A stretch of 64,000 nt of DNA, from contig NZ_JAMZMJ010000019.1 of assembly GCF_024714495.1 (NCBI RefSeq), positions 31,516-95,515 of the forward strand, read 5' to 3'. Origin of the DNA: Marinoscillum pacificum. GTDB taxonomy: Bacteria; Bacteroidota; Bacteroidia; Cytophagales; Cyclobacteriaceae. The position numbers and the translations under genes were made by a program. Within the stretch, counting starts at the first letter, position 1; the number at the start of each line of letters is the position of its first letter. The notes below the pieces were generated by a model. That model saw only the letters and a program-made list of their open reading frames with translations. It searched no databases and was not told where the DNA came from. This document shows, piece by piece, positions 42,208 through 53,129 of this stretch.

Positions 42208-43044
42208 CTACTCACAATCATATATATACTCCACGTAATCGTTGCTTTTCAACCAATAATCTCCACCACCATTGGTAAGCACTGTGAAACAATTGACGGC
42301 TGGATCATTAATTCCATCAGCCTCACCGATGTAATTATTGCTATCGAAACTCACAAAAAGACTAAAATCGTAAGAGCGTCCAAGTAAAACTTCCTGAGTC
42401 AAGACATTTGGCCTGCTATCATAATAATAACGCCCATTTAAACTAAACAGATTATTCTGAAACTCGCAGGTGCCCTCTTCATTGTATTGATACCCTCTTA
42501 TCAAATTACCTCCTTCATACTGCAACACTTCAATGTTATTGGCAGGACTCCCTGGATATATTTTGGAATAATCCTGATAGTAAAGCGTATCAGGAGTATT
42601 TGGAACGTATAAATACAAGGTTGTGTAATCTAACGTTACTTCGTTATCGACGCTTAGCAAATTAATTCGAACAGCCATCACAGGTTCTTCATAGGCAAAT
42701 AGATAATTGAGGCTACCACCACTGACAAATCGTTGATTTACCTCCGAAAACAACCCGTCTCTGTTGTATGTCAGGTAATAGGTACTTTGTAATTTCAACT
42801 CACCCTCTTGATCCTCATATCTCTCTACAGAATCGTATTTGACACCATCATGATAGTATACGTATTTAAAATATCCATTCAATTGTCTGGATTCTAATAA
42901 AATACATTGATCACTCGATACATTGACTTCAGTTACGCATTCCTGGATAGATTCTGGAGTTCGATCTATACAGATCAATTCAGGGTCGTTTTTATCGCAT
43001 GCAGCCAATATTACCATCAAGAGGATTATTAGTTTTCTCATCAT
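42208..43044 (-). CDS. Uncharacterised lipoprotein
   Basis: 278 aa. SPII signal (lipobox ILAAC, Cys16). The mature part is beta-rich with YYHDGVKYDSVERYEDQEGELKLQSTYYLTYNRDGLFSEV, a YD-repeat-like pattern of short strands seen in many Bacteroidota surface lipoproteins. Function unknown. Alone on the minus strand; the 297-bp gap upstream shows no clear signals. Confidence 0.75.
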   Translation of the reverse strand: MMRKLIILLMVILAACDKNDPELICIDRTPESIQECVTEVNVSSDQCILLESRQLNGYFKYVYYHDGVKYDSVERYEDQEGELKLQSTYYLTYNRDGLFSEVNQRFVSGGSLNYLFAYEEPVMAVRINLLSVDNEVTLDYTTLYLYVPNTPDTLYYQDYSKIYPGSPANNIEVLQYEGGNLIRGYQYNEEGTCEFQNNLFSLNGRYYYDSRPNVLTQEVLLGRSYDFSLFVSFDSNNYIGEADGINDPAVNCFTVLTNGGGDYWLKSNDYVEYIYDCE

Positions 43045-43342
43045 TTAGTAGGGTTTACTAGTAGAAAAATAGATGATTTCCGACTAAACCTATAGTAAAT
43101 AACTGATTATTAGACAATTAACCAACACCAATTTTCTGAAACTTTATATAGAAAGAAATAAGATGACCAAAATTGATGATCAATATAACGTTTAATAATT
43201 GGGAGAAGGCTCTAGCGTGCTTATCTGTCCAAAAATGATGGAGGAATATGACCAAATTTTCATCACTTCTAAAAGATTCGGATTTATCCTACCTAACTTA
43301 ACTAAAATAAGCTTTGTTGAATCAAAAGAGGTAAATTAGACC

Positions 43343-44011
43343 ATGGCAAATGTATTAATAACAGGATCTACTGGAATGATTGGAAAGGGGGTGCTCCTCG
43401 AATGCATATACGATGATTCCATAGAAACCATCGTACTACTCAACCGCAACCCAATAGGTTTAGAAAATGCTAAAATAAAAGAGGTACTATTACAGGATTT
43501 TACCCAACTAACCGCTTTGAAAGATCAATTTGGTCCTTTGGATGCTTGTTTCCATTGCATGGGCGTTTCTGCATTGGGACTTAATGAAAATCAATATTCA
43601 AAAATCACTTTTGAAGTAACGAAAGTTTTGATTGACGTTTGCTATGAAATTAACTCGAACATGACATTTAACTATGTTTCTGGACAGGGCTCTGATAGCT
43701 CAGAAAAAGGCAAACAAATGTGGGCTCGTGTTAAAGGCAAAACAGAAAACTATCTTCTAGCCAAAGGTTTTTCGAAAGCATATGCCTTTCGACCAGGCTT
43801 TATTATTCCAGAACGAGGCATACGATCACGTACCAAACTCTATGACAATATCTACCGGGTAATGAAGCCATTATTCCCACTTTTGAAGAAAATGAAAGAC
43901 GTGACCACTACGGAGAGAATTGCCAGAGTAATGATAAAAACCATCTACATGGAACAAATGGAACGCTATCTGAGTAATCGCCAAATAAATGCTATTTCCT
44001 CGCATCTATAG
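43343..44011 (+). CDS. NAD(P)-binding atypical SDR/epimerase-like protein
   Basis: 222 aa. ITGSTGMIGKGVLLECI is a TGxxGxxG Rossmann motif; LLNRNPIGL follows strand 2. The middle has FHCMGVSALG and YVSGQGSDSSEKGKQMWARVKGKTENYLLAKGF, with Lys but no YxxxK, as in HTATIP2-like atypical SDRs. Redox role with unknown substrate, or a regulator that senses NADPH. Confidence 0.85.
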   Translation: MANVLITGSTGMIGKGVLLECIYDDSIETIVLLNRNPIGLENAKIKEVLLQDFTQLTALKDQFGPLDACFHCMGVSALGLNENQYSKITFEVTKVLIDVCYEINSNMTFNYVSGQGSDSSEKGKQMWARVKGKTENYLLAKGFSKAYAFRPGFIIPERGIRSRTKLYDNIYRVMKPLFPLLKKMKDVTTTERIARVMIKTIYMEQMERYLSNRQINAISSHL

Positions 44012-44043
44012 ATGAGAAATCAAATGCATTTATTTCTAGTAAA

Positions 44044-44105
44044 AACATATTCTTACATGCAACGTAATACGTTTAATAGTATTTTTTAACATACTCATCG
44101 AGAAG
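44044..44105 (+). promoter_or_regulatory. Conserved upstream blocks of the first propeller kinase
   Basis: AACATATTCTTACAT (44044-44058) and TACTCATCGAGAAG (44092-44105) recur before the second kinase gene as AACATTTTCTTACAT (47407-47421) and TACTCGTCGAGAAG (47523-47536). The inner block ends 100 and 97 bp before the start codons. They are probably inherited with the gene duplication and kept for common control. Confidence 0.55.
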
Positions 44106-44205
44106 ATCTTTGACTCTATCTAAAAAATCACTTTCTTTTCACTCTTATTAGGCCTTCTCAAAAAAGGTCGCAACCACAGTCAACCACTAACCTTAACCAA
44201 ACCTT

Positions 44206-47200
44206 ATGAGATGCCTCTGTGTGCTAATCTTCATAACACTCTGTGCTACAATGTCAGCTCAAGACCAAGCATTTCTCAACCCATCAGGAAAATTTCGAAT
44301 AAAAAACTGGACAACTGAAACCGGGCTTCCTCAAAACTCTATCAGGGATATTGCATTCACTTCAAACGGCACCATGTGGATGGCTTCATTTGGAGGCCTC
44401 ATAAATTTTGACGGCACCGATTTCAAACATTACAACATCGGAAATACACCTAAACTGATTTCCAACAGGTTAGTAGATTTATTTATAGATGATGAAGAAA
44501 CTTTATGGGTTGCTCATGAAACCAATGGACTCAACTACTTCAAAAATGACACACTCTTCAAGTTTGGAGAAGGCACAAAATACGAACAATATGCCTATAC
44601 AAACCTTTCAAAAGGCCCCAACAATGACATTTGGCTAAACTCTTATCAGGGAATTAACCGAATTATTTCGGATTCTATAACTCAAATTTCAGCATTTAAC
44701 ACACCTCCTAATGCTGGGAAATTTAAATTACTTGGTGATAGTTTATTAGTTGTCAATTTTGGAGTTCCCGGATTTAGCAAGCAAAATAAAGTTGCTATTT
44801 ACAATCGTGAAAAATTACTTAAATCTATACCTGTTGACAATGCCGAAACCGTCATTCTCAGCCAAACCTCGCCAGATCAGGTTAAAGCATTAATCAGTAA
44901 TCGCCTGATTAATATCTCCTCACATGAAATCACGATGATATTACTTCCTGATGAACTCGGTCAACCTAAAGATTTATTAGAGGTAAATGATCAGTTATGG
45001 CTAGGCACTACTTCTGGTTTATATCTCTTACCGCGAGATCAATCACCGATTCACGAAACAGAATCAATCATCCCTGACATCAGTGTCAACTGCTTAAAAA
45101 AAGATGACGAAGGAAATATTTGGGTAGGTTCTGAAAGAAATGGTTTATTTAGAATTGACACCAAGGATATTACCATTTGGGAAAAGAAAGGCAATGACTC
45201 CAATTCAATCAGAGCAGTAGCTGCTGATGGTAAAGGCGGAATATGGTATGCTGATGGGTGTAGTTTTTTGATTCATCATAATGGAAAATATTTTGATGCT
45301 CATTTAGAAATCGAAAGATGCATTGTTTCCATGGAGTACAATCATGCCACAAAAGCTATACTAATGGCCACAGATCATCAAGTACTCCAACTCCAGAATA
45401 ATGAACTTGATACTGTCGTTTCATTACCTAAAAATGATTATTCGAATAGAATTTCTTCACTGTTTGTAGATCGCTCAGGAGTAATTTGGATAGGAACAGG
45501 TGGAGGAACTATTTATCAATTCACCAATAATGTATTAACTCCCTATGACTCTAAAAAAGGGAATTTGGTTCATTTTATTACCCAACTTAAAAATGGAGAA
45601 ATCTGGGCCGGAACTAATGAAGGAATTATGATAATTTCTAACCTTCAACAAAAATCTTTGACAGTCAGTGATGGTTTATCTGCAGGAGCCATTCGAAGTA
45701 TTTATGAGGATGACGAAGGAATCATTTGGGTAGGCAGTTATGGTGGCGGCTTATCAAGAATTGACGAAAATTCAATCACGATAATTAACAAGAGCGACGG
45801 ACTAAGTGAAGATGTGGTATCAAGAATCTATGAAGATTCCCACGACAGGTTGTGGATGCTGGGTAACCTGGGCTTGTTCGTAACTTCTCGAAAATCACTC
45901 AATCAGTACGCCACTAAAAAGATCTCAGAGATCAATTGTGTTTTGCTAAACGAATCGGATGGAATGCGAGAGGGAAATGGAGCTGGCAAAGTACACCAAA
46001 CAACGAATGGATTAACCTGGTGGCCCACAATTGATGGAATAGCTGTGATAAATGTTGACGAGTTTAAAATAGACAGCAGCAATTTACAAATCAATGTTCA
46101 CTACATAAAAACCAAGAATGAACTACTCCACCTCATCGATGATCAAATAAATCTTAGCACCAATCAACGTGACTTTGAAATTGGAATTACCGCAACTCAT
46201 TATAGCGCTCCCGAACGAATTCTCTATCGTCATCAATTAGTTGGGTATGATACGGACTGGCTTTATGACAACAACAAGCACACCATTAATTACACCAACC
46301 TTTCTCCCGGAACATACACCCTTATGCTCCAGGCTGCAAACCCCCATGGCATCTGGAGTGATAAAACACGATCCATTAAAATCACTATCATGCCTCACTG
46401 GTGGGAAAAAACATGGATACAAATTTTAGCCATTTTAATCCTGGTAGCTGCTTCAATCATCTATTTCAAGTGGAGAAACAAGACTCTCTTAGAAAGAAAA
46501 AGATTACTTGAAAAACAGGTTTTACTAAGAACCCGACAATTAGAAATAAAAAACAAAGAGCTCCAGACCCGTCAGTACCAACTTGAAGACACTATTGACG
46601 AATTAAAACAAACACAAGATCAACTGATACAGTCTGAAAAAATGGCTTCACTAGGTGTGCTGGCAGCTGGAGTTGCTCATGAAATCAACAATCCTTTGAA
46701 TTTTATCAGAGGAGGCATTTATTCCATCTTTTCGATTTTAACAGAAAAGCACCAGAACCTGGACTCAGAATTATTCACGTTCAGACAAACAATAGAAGAA
46801 GGGATAGATAGAACTACAAATATTGTTAAAAGCCTGAATCAATTCAGTAGAAACGGGGAATCAATGAATGAAACTTGCTTCATCAATGATATCATTGAAA
46901 GCTGTCTTGTTATGCTTAATAGCGAGTTAAAAGATCGGATCAAGGTGGAGAAGGACTATTCCCCTGAGATATCTCCAATTCAAGGTAATGTTAGTAATCT
47001 ATTTCAGGTATTCATCAATCTGTTTGCCAATGCCACCCAAGCCATTACCACTAATGGAACCATCAAAGTAAAAACCTACATGGAAGAAAATGATGTGAAA
47101 ATTTTAATTGAAGACACTGGAACTGGGATTTCTAATGAAAACCTTACTAAAATCATGGATCCTTTTTTTACTACAAAGCCACCTGGCAAAGGAACAGGTC

Positions 47201-47313
47201 TTGGATTGTCTATTACCTACGAAATTATTCAAAATCATAAAGGAAAAATATCCGTCACTTCGAATCCCGGTAAAGGAACTTCCTTTCTCATCACCTTGCC
47301 TACCCTTTCTTGA
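44206..47313 (+). CDS. Propeller-type sensor histidine kinase (non-hybrid), paralog 1
   Basis: 1035 aa. Signal peptide ends TMSAQ. Periplasmic Reg_prop propeller repeats ([59 protein letters not shown]), a Y_Y_Y domain ([33 protein letters not shown]), one TM ([17 protein letters not shown]), a coiled coil, then HisKA with [18 protein letters not shown] (His825) and HATPase_c ([24 protein letters not shown]). No receiver or HTH, so it must signal to a separate regulator. 1049-aa neighbour is a close paralog. Confidence 0.93.
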   Translation: MRCLCVLIFITLCATMSAQDQAFLNPSGKFRIKNWTTETGLPQNSIRDIAFTSNGTMWMASFGGLINFDGTDFKHYNIGNTPKLISNRLVDLFIDDEETLWVAHETNGLNYFKNDTLFKFGEGTKYEQYAYTNLSKGPNNDIWLNSYQGINRIISDSITQISAFNTPPNAGKFKLLGDSLLVVNFGVPGFSKQNKVAIYNREKLLKSIPVDNAETVILSQTSPDQVKALISNRLINISSHEITMILLPDELGQPKDLLEVNDQLWLGTTSGLYLLPRDQSPIHETESIIPDISVNCLKKDDEGNIWVGSERNGLFRIDTKDITIWEKKGNDSNSIRAVAADGKGGIWYADGCSFLIHHNGKYFDAHLEIERCIVSMEYNHATKAILMATDHQVLQLQNNELDTVVSLPKNDYSNRISSLFVDRSGVIWIGTGGGTIYQFTNNVLTPYDSKKGNLVHFITQLKNGEIWAGTNEGIMIISNLQQKSLTVSDGLSAGAIRSIYEDDEGIIWVGSYGGGLSRIDENSITIINKSDGLSEDVVSRIYEDSHDRLWMLGNLGLFVTSRKSLNQYATKKISEINCVLLNESDGMREGNGAGKVHQTTNGLTWWPTIDGIAVINVDEFKIDSSNLQINVHYIKTKNELLHLIDDQINLSTNQRDFEIGITATHYSAPERILYRHQLVGYDTDWLYDNNKHTINYTNLSPGTYTLMLQAANPHGIWSDKTRSIKITIMPHWWEKTWIQILAILILVAASIIYFKWRNKTLLERKRLLEKQVLLRTRQLEIKNKELQTRQYQLEDTIDELKQTQDQLIQSEKMASLGVLAAGVAHEINNPLNFIRGGIYSIFSILTEKHQNLDSELFTFRQTIEEGIDRTTNIVKSLNQFSRNGESMNETCFINDIIESCLVMLNSELKDRIKVEKDYSPEISPIQGNVSNLFQVFINLFANATQAITTNGTIKVKTYMEENDVKILIEDTGTGISNENLTKIMDPFFTTKPPGKGTGLGLSITYEIIQNHKGKISVTSNPGKGTSFLITLPTLS

Positions 47314-47633
47314 AGCAAAACAGACCAAACCTAATTGACAACATTTACAATGCAAAAAGAAGGATTTGATAAATAGAAAAAGAGCAAGAACGTCTTAGAT
47401 AATTAGAACATTTTCTTACATCAAGTACGGGCTCTTTTCCCCGTTTAGAGCGTTATATATCAGCTATTTTTTCACCTTAAGGAGTCTAGAAAATGCTTTT
47501 TTTTTAAACAGGAAATATCCTCTACTCGTCGAGAAGCAGTTTGAAATTATCTCAATTGTTCATTACTTGGTCAAGCATAAAAAGGTGAGTCATATTGATT
47601 GACATCAACCACTATCGACCAGACTAATTAGAT
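47314..47633. other. Intergenic region between the two propeller kinases
   Basis: No gene. It repeats the two conserved blocks found before paralog 1 (47407-47421 and 47523-47536). Between them is about 100 bp of extra sequence, including a nine-T run near 47497, not present in the first leader. Confidence 0.6.
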
Positions 47634-50600
47634 ATGAAAGGAAAGCTAACGCTATTCCTAATGCTTATTTCCATTGTTTCATATGCACAAGATGCCATTC
47701 CGATTCGGCAAGTCAACAAATACAGCATTAAACAATGGACTACAAGTAATGGGCTAACTCAGAATTCAGTTAGAGACATCTTTATCAATCAAGATGGCTC
47801 TTTGTGGTTAGCAACATTTGGAGGTTTACATCAATTTGACGGGACCGAATTCACAAACTTCAATATCGGAAACACTCCTGGCCTAGCCTCTAACAGACTT
47901 TTAAATATTTTTCAAGACTCCCAGGAAAGACTCTGGTTTCTTCATGAAAACAAAGGTCTAACCAAGCTGGAAAATAACACTTTCGAGACATTCGGCCAGG
48001 GATCTGAAAATGAGCATATCAGATATAAAGGTATCCTTGAAAAGAGCAATGGAGAACTGTGGCTTTCTACCAGTAAAGGCATTAAAAAACTTGTAGGTGA
48101 GCAGTTGATGGATGTAGCTGTTAGCAATCAATTTTCGGAGTACACAACCATTAAAACGGTAAACACACAGACTATAGCCATAGGAGCTGGAGTACCTGGC
48201 TTTAGTGATAAGGAAACAATCCTGTTACATGATGGCCTGGAAGTTATTGACGAATACATAATCAATGACCAGGGAGAATGGAGTCTGGTTTCATCAGGCA
48301 AGGACAGCCTTTGGGTATTAATGAAGAATCATTTAGTGTTGTTTTCAGGTCAGACAACAATCAAGATTGACACGCTAAAATTCCCTAAAAACATTGACAA
48401 GCCACGTGATCTTGTCATTGATGCCAATGAAATGTGGCTTGGAACTCACCATGGCTTATATCATTTAACACTGTCCAATTCCAGGATTATGACCTGGGAA
48501 CTGGTATTAAAAGACATAGATATAAACTGTCTGGTAAAAGGAAACAACAACGAACTTTGGGTTGGAACGGAAGGCAATGGACTATTGCTTATCAAGCCAA
48601 ACACCATATCTATTTGGGAAACCATCAATCAAAATTCTGAACCAATAAATACGGTCAGCACCGATGGACATGGTGGAATGTGGATGTCCACAGCCTGTAG
48701 TTATCTGATACATCACAACGGCCTAAAATTTGACAACTATATAAATGTCAAAAGGTGCGCACAATCTTTATTCTACGATCAATTTAACGACATCATGTTG
48801 GTAGGACTATCTCATTTAGTCTATCAACTAAAGGATAATCTCCTAACCAACTACATTGAACTTCCTAACGCTAATTATCAAAACCGCATTACCGCTCTCT
48901 ACGCCAATGACTCTGGTATTTTATGGATTGGCACTGCTTCGGGAATTCTTTATGAATATGATCAGGGTCAATTACGAACAGTAGAAACACCTGACAATAG
49001 CATGATCAACACCATCTATCAGGACACTAATAAATCGATATGGATAGGATCTGATAATGGAGTCTCAATAATCAACAACAAATCTATGAGGATGTTAACG
49101 TCCAAAGATGGCATCTCCAATGGACCAATTAGATCTATTCATGAAGACACTGATGGAGTTTTTTGGTTAGGTAGTTATGGAGGTGGGCTCACTCGACTAG
49201 AAGGAGAAAAAGTAACCCTCTTTAACACCCAAATTGGGTTAAGCGAAAATATTGTTTCCCGAATTCATGAGGACAACCAAGGAAGGTTATGGATGCTTGG
49301 TAACATGGGTTTATTCATGGCAAACAAATCGATGTTAAATAATTTCGCATATAATCAAATAAGTGAAATTAATACCATCACACTTGATGCATCTGATGGA
49401 ATGAGAGAAGGCAATTACTCTGGGACTATTGCCAAAACTACAGATGGACATACCTGGTGGCCCACAATTAGCGGAATTGCAGCACTCAAAACAGATGAAT
49501 TTAAGGTAGATAGTAGCAATGTTATCATCAACGTACAGGCCGTTCTAAGCAGAAATAGTCCTATCAATTTCACTGAGGACCCAATTGTATTGAACCCATC
49601 GCAGCGTGACTTTGAAGTAACTCACACTGGCATCCATTTTTATACCCCGGAAAAGATAAACTATCAACATCTCCTGTCTGGATATGACAAAGACTGGGTT
49701 AATGATGGGAACAAGAGAACAATAACCTACACTAACCTGCCGCCTGGTAAGTATGTGTTACATATTCGTGCAGCTAATACCAACAATGTCTGGAGTCAAA
49801 AAGTCACCACTTTAAACCTTATTGTACAACCCAAATGGTGGGAATTGCACTGGGTAAGGCTGTTAGCTGTTTGTCTGTTTTTCATCATTATCGTTTTGTT
49901 CATTCGGTGGTGGAATGTCAATCTCTTAAAAAGAAAAAGACATCTTCAAAGGGAGGTTAAACTGAGAACAGAACAATTGGAGCTCAAGAATAAAGAACTA
50001 CAACATGGCCATGAACAACTCGAAAACACGATCAGTGAGTTAAAACAAACTCAAGACCAACTCATCCAATCTGAAAAAATGGCATCCTTAGGAGTATTGG
50101 CTGCTGGAGTCGCTCATGAAATCAATAATCCATTAAACTACATTCGAGGCGGTATCTATTCCATTTTCACCATTTTGAATGATCGCCATAAAGATCTGGA
50201 TGATGAATTAATTACATTCAAAAAAACAATCGATGAAGGAATTGATCGTACAACTAATATTGTAAAAAGCCTTAACCAGTTTAGTCGTCAGGGAGAGTCC
50301 ATGAACGAAACCTGTCACATCAATGAAATTGTAGACAGCTGTCTGGTCATGCTGAACAGTGAGATCAAAGGACGTATTGACATTCAGAAAAATTATGCAT
50401 CAGACCTTACTCCTATTCAAGGAAATGTCAGTAACCTCTTTCAGGTATTTCTAAATTTGCTCGTCAATGCTTCTCAAGCCATCTCCGGTCAAGGTGTCAT
50501 TAAAATAATAACGTACATGGAAGATCGGCACGTAAAAGTATCCGTAAAAGATAGTGGCGCTGGTATTTCAGAAGAAAACCTGATTAAGATTATGGATCCA

Positions 50601-50783
50601 TTTTTCACTACCAAACCTCCTGGAGAAGGTACAGGCCTTGGTCTTTCCATATCTTATGAGATTATTCAAAACCATAACGGAAATATCTCTGTTACTTCAG
50701 AGTTGGGGGAAGGTGCTACTTTTACAATATCCTTACCCACAGTAGAATATATTCGAGAATCGGCTTCCGATACTCAGGAATAG
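47634..50783 (+). CDS. Propeller-type sensor histidine kinase (non-hybrid), paralog 2
   Basis: 1049 aa with the same order as paralog 1: signal peptide (VSYAQD), Reg_prop repeats ([58 protein letters not shown]), Y_Y_Y ([30 protein letters not shown]), TM ([15 protein letters not shown]), HisKA ([18 protein letters not shown], His828) and HATPase_c ([24 protein letters not shown]). Kinase halves are nearly the same in both proteins while the sensor halves differ more, so they likely read different ligands and feed a shared partner. No response regulator is adjacent. Confidence 0.93.
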   Translation: MKGKLTLFLMLISIVSYAQDAIPIRQVNKYSIKQWTTSNGLTQNSVRDIFINQDGSLWLATFGGLHQFDGTEFTNFNIGNTPGLASNRLLNIFQDSQERLWFLHENKGLTKLENNTFETFGQGSENEHIRYKGILEKSNGELWLSTSKGIKKLVGEQLMDVAVSNQFSEYTTIKTVNTQTIAIGAGVPGFSDKETILLHDGLEVIDEYIINDQGEWSLVSSGKDSLWVLMKNHLVLFSGQTTIKIDTLKFPKNIDKPRDLVIDANEMWLGTHHGLYHLTLSNSRIMTWELVLKDIDINCLVKGNNNELWVGTEGNGLLLIKPNTISIWETINQNSEPINTVSTDGHGGMWMSTACSYLIHHNGLKFDNYINVKRCAQSLFYDQFNDIMLVGLSHLVYQLKDNLLTNYIELPNANYQNRITALYANDSGILWIGTASGILYEYDQGQLRTVETPDNSMINTIYQDTNKSIWIGSDNGVSIINNKSMRMLTSKDGISNGPIRSIHEDTDGVFWLGSYGGGLTRLEGEKVTLFNTQIGLSENIVSRIHEDNQGRLWMLGNMGLFMANKSMLNNFAYNQISEINTITLDASDGMREGNYSGTIAKTTDGHTWWPTISGIAALKTDEFKVDSSNVIINVQAVLSRNSPINFTEDPIVLNPSQRDFEVTHTGIHFYTPEKINYQHLLSGYDKDWVNDGNKRTITYTNLPPGKYVLHIRAANTNNVWSQKVTTLNLIVQPKWWELHWVRLLAVCLFFIIIVLFIRWWNVNLLKRKRHLQREVKLRTEQLELKNKELQHGHEQLENTISELKQTQDQLIQSEKMASLGVLAAGVAHEINNPLNYIRGGIYSIFTILNDRHKDLDDELITFKKTIDEGIDRTTNIVKSLNQFSRQGESMNETCHINEIVDSCLVMLNSEIKGRIDIQKNYASDLTPIQGNVSNLFQVFLNLLVNASQAISGQGVIKIITYMEDRHVKVSVKDSGAGISEENLIKIMDPFFTTKPPGEGTGLGLSISYEIIQNHNGNISVTSELGEGATFTISLPTVEYIRESASDTQE

Positions 50784-50810
50784 CTATCGAATTCATATAA
50801 TGTAACCGCT

Positions 50811-51410
50811 ATGATAAATTCACTTTTTGGCATACTACTAACGATTGGAGCTGGACTTATAGCTCCTTTACAAGCAAACGAGTGGAAGCTTAAAAAAGAA
50901 TCTGATGGCATACAGGTATTTACCAGACCGTCCTCCGTATCAGATTTTGATGAATTTAAGGGTGTTGGGACAATTGATGCTCCATTGGAAAAACTCTTAG
51001 CTGTTTTTAAAGATGCCGATCACATGAGTGATTGGTCACCCAACTGTGAAGAATCCAAATTGATGGAACGCACCAACGACATCCAGATTCACTATACCAT
51101 ATCTGGTGTACCTTTTCCTCTGCAAGACAGAGATGCGTACACACAATTTGAATACATTCCTGAGCCAAATGGCATGAAAATAAACATCACTGCTTTACCC
51201 AATTTCGGTCCAGAGGATGATGACTATGTCAGAATCCAATTCATCAAAGGCTATTGGTTGCTTGAAAAAGAAAGTGATCATCAAACGAAAGTCACCTATC
51301 AATTACTTGCAGATCCCGGAGGGTCCATTCCAGGTTGGTTGGCCAACTCTGGAGCTGTAGATACTCCGATCAACACAATCAAAGCAATCCGCAAACATCT
51401 AAATAAGTAG
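50811..51410 (+). CDS. START-domain lipid-binding-like protein
   Basis: 199 aa. Signal peptide ends LQANE. WKLKKESDGIQVFTRPSSVSDFDEFKGVGTIDAPLEKLLAVFKDADHMSDWSPNCEESKLME and PFPLQDRDAYTQFEY are typical START/SRPBCC segments, closing VTYQLLADPGGSIPGWLAN. Periplasmic by its leader. It lies 27 bp after paralog 2 and may be in its operon; a role in providing a lipid signal is speculation. Confidence 0.85.
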   Translation: MINSLFGILLTIGAGLIAPLQANEWKLKKESDGIQVFTRPSSVSDFDEFKGVGTIDAPLEKLLAVFKDADHMSDWSPNCEESKLMERTNDIQIHYTISGVPFPLQDRDAYTQFEYIPEPNGMKINITALPNFGPEDDDYVRIQFIKGYWLLEKESDHQTKVTYQLLADPGGSIPGWLANSGAVDTPINTIKAIRKHLNK

Positions 51411-51433
51411 CCACTCTCAAAAAGAGCAGCTAC
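51407..51433. terminator. Possible bidirectional terminator hairpin
   Basis: GTAGC (51407-51411) pairs with GCTAC (51429-51433) and, inside an asymmetric bulge, CTC with GAG around an AAAAA loop. It lies between the convergent START and MDR genes. Arms are short and no long T run follows, so this is tentative. Confidence 0.35.
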
Positions 51434-51443
51434 CACAGTTTGG

Positions 51444-52400
51444 TTAGATGGTTACAACCAGCTTTCCTTCCATTCCTCCATTTGCCATATACTGAAGTGC
51501 CTCTGGCACATCATCTAGTGTATATACTCGCTGAATTCTAGGTGTAATACAACCTTCTTCCGCAAGTCTCGCTATGGTTTTTAGATCAGATGAAGAATTA
51601 CTTGCCATCAAGTTGATGAATTGTTTTCCTTGACGGACTTTATACCATGGCCCTAATAATGCAAGACTCATAGAAAAAGCACACGTCACATATCTCCCCT
51701 TAGGTTTCAATATCTTGCTTAGATCTGATATGCCATGATTTCCTATCACATCAAACACCAAATCATACTGCTTATCTCCTTTGATAAAATCCACTCGTTT
51801 GTAATCAATTACCAGGTCTGCACCTTGCTCCGAAGCAGCACACATCTTATCCGTACTACACACTGCTGTTACCTGTGCACCGAAGGCTTTCGCTACCTGA
51901 ATGGCAAACCCACCAACTCCGCCTGATGCGCCATTAATCAGAACCTCGTCATCTTCTCTAATTTTCCCTTTGTCACGCAAACCCTGCAAAGCAGTGATGG
52001 CTGCCATAGGCAGTGCTGCTGTTTGTTCATAGGTAAGATTGGAAGGTTTTTGAGCCAATTGATTTTCATTAGTTAGTGCGTACTCGGCAAACGCACCAAA
52101 CCCAGTGCCGGACAAATCTCCATACACTTCATCCCCAATTTTAAACTGAGTAACATTACTACCAATACGCTCTACTACTCCCACTACATCTGCTCCAAGT
52201 ACTTTATTTTTAGGCTTTGTCAATCCTGCCATCAAGCGAACAGGAAAAGGGTCACCTGTCAACAAGTGCCAATCTGCTTTATTAACTGAAGCTGCCAATA
52301 CTTTGATAAGCACTTGATCCGAACCAGGCTCTGGACGTGGCAGTTCTTTCAATTCCAAAATATCTGGAAATCCATATTTTTCATAGACTACTGCCTTCAT
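51444..52400 (-). CDS. NAD(P)-dependent MDR oxidoreductase (quinone reductase-like)
   Basis: 318 aa from the ATG giving MKAVVYEKYG; the frame runs up to 52517 through the DUF4386 gene, and that extension is not real. GroES-like half (VLGADVVGVVERIGSNVTQFKIGDEVYG) and Rossmann half (VLINGASGGVGGFAIQVAKAFGAQVTAVCSTDK). The catalytic-zinc Cys/His set is absent, so it belongs to the zinc-independent quinone reductase type. It overlaps the DUF4386 gene by four bases (ATGA). Confidence 0.92.
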   Translation of the reverse strand: MKAVVYEKYGFPDILELKELPRPEPGSDQVLIKVLAASVNKADWHLLTGDPFPVRLMAGLTKPKNKVLGADVVGVVERIGSNVTQFKIGDEVYGDLSGTGFGAFAEYALTNENQLAQKPSNLTYEQTAALPMAAITALQGLRDKGKIREDDEVLINGASGGVGGFAIQVAKAFGAQVTAVCSTDKMCAASEQGADLVIDYKRVDFIKGDKQYDLVFDVIGNHGISDLSKILKPKGRYVTCAFSMSLALLGPWYKVRQGKQFINLMASNSSSDLKTIARLAEEGCITPRIQRVYTLDDVPEALQYMANGGMEGKLVVTI

Positions 52401-53116
52401 ACTTCTTGATGTTTTTGATTCTCTACAAAGCTTTTTCTGGCTCCTTTTATGATTAAGAATAATGCTAACTCTACCTCTCCCAGTGCGGCTGACAAACCAA
52501 CAACCCAAGCCAGCCATTGCTCATTTCCAGGGTATAAAAAGTCTCCAAAAGTTTCCATTAGATAGCCTCCAGCCGCAACCATCATAAACCACCCGAAAAA
52601 GCGAGGGGTCATCTCAGACCGAATCAATAACACGCCTAGCAGTGCGCAATGAACACCGAAAAATCCACCTGCGATCAAGTAGCCATACCGATGGGCGTCC
52701 ATAAACCAAAGGCTTAAGGTTTGCAGCTGGCTAAAATCAAACGCAGTAACTAAATCGGCACTTCCCAGTACCTGATATGCCATGTAATGATTGAGTAAGT
52801 TCAAAGCACCAATAGCTGGGTGTGCCACCAAACGAAGTGAAGAAGATACTAAGGCCAGCGTTTTTCCGAACGGTTTCAGCAGCTTGTAGAACATGACCGA
52901 TATGACAGCATCAAGAATGAATGCCATCAAATCAGCCACCAATCCTAATCGAAATAGTCCTTCATTTTCGAGAATATTGGTTGCAGTAGTGACCGCATCA
53001 CCCGGCAAATACAGGTTAGCCCGAACATAGCCCTGACTAAACCCTGCACAAACAATCACTGCGAGGTACATTACCCCAGTCAGTCGAGCTTCTTTAGCTA
53101 TAGATTTCATTGTCAT
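52397..53116 (-). CDS. DUF4386 family membrane protein
   Basis: 239 aa, about six TM helices. Family pattern: EARLTGVMYLAVIVCAGFSQGYVRANLYLPGDAVTTATNIL, FRLGLVADLMAFILDAVISVMFYKLLKP, and GYLIAGGFFGVHCALLGVLLIRS. Inner membrane, function unknown. First gene of a two-gene operon with the oxidoreductase. Start at ATG giving MTMKSIA; the third residue Met is an alternative. Confidence 0.92.
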   Translation of the reverse strand: MTMKSIAKEARLTGVMYLAVIVCAGFSQGYVRANLYLPGDAVTTATNILENEGLFRLGLVADLMAFILDAVISVMFYKLLKPFGKTLALVSSSLRLVAHPAIGALNLLNHYMAYQVLGSADLVTAFDFSQLQTLSLWFMDAHRYGYLIAGGFFGVHCALLGVLLIRSEMTPRFFGWFMMVAAGGYLMETFGDFLYPGNEQWLAWVVGLSAALGEVELALFLIIKGARKSFVENQKHQEV

Positions 53117-53129
53117 TTTATTTTGAGTT

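Noticed and set aside
43235..43339. 34-codon ORF directly before the epimerase-like gene
   Set aside because: It could be a leader peptide, but there is no hairpin or attenuator structure and the composition is not convincing.
52401..52517. Longer start of the MDR oxidoreductase
   Set aside because: The extension overlaps the DUF4386 gene and lacks homology; MKAVVYEKYG is the typical family start.
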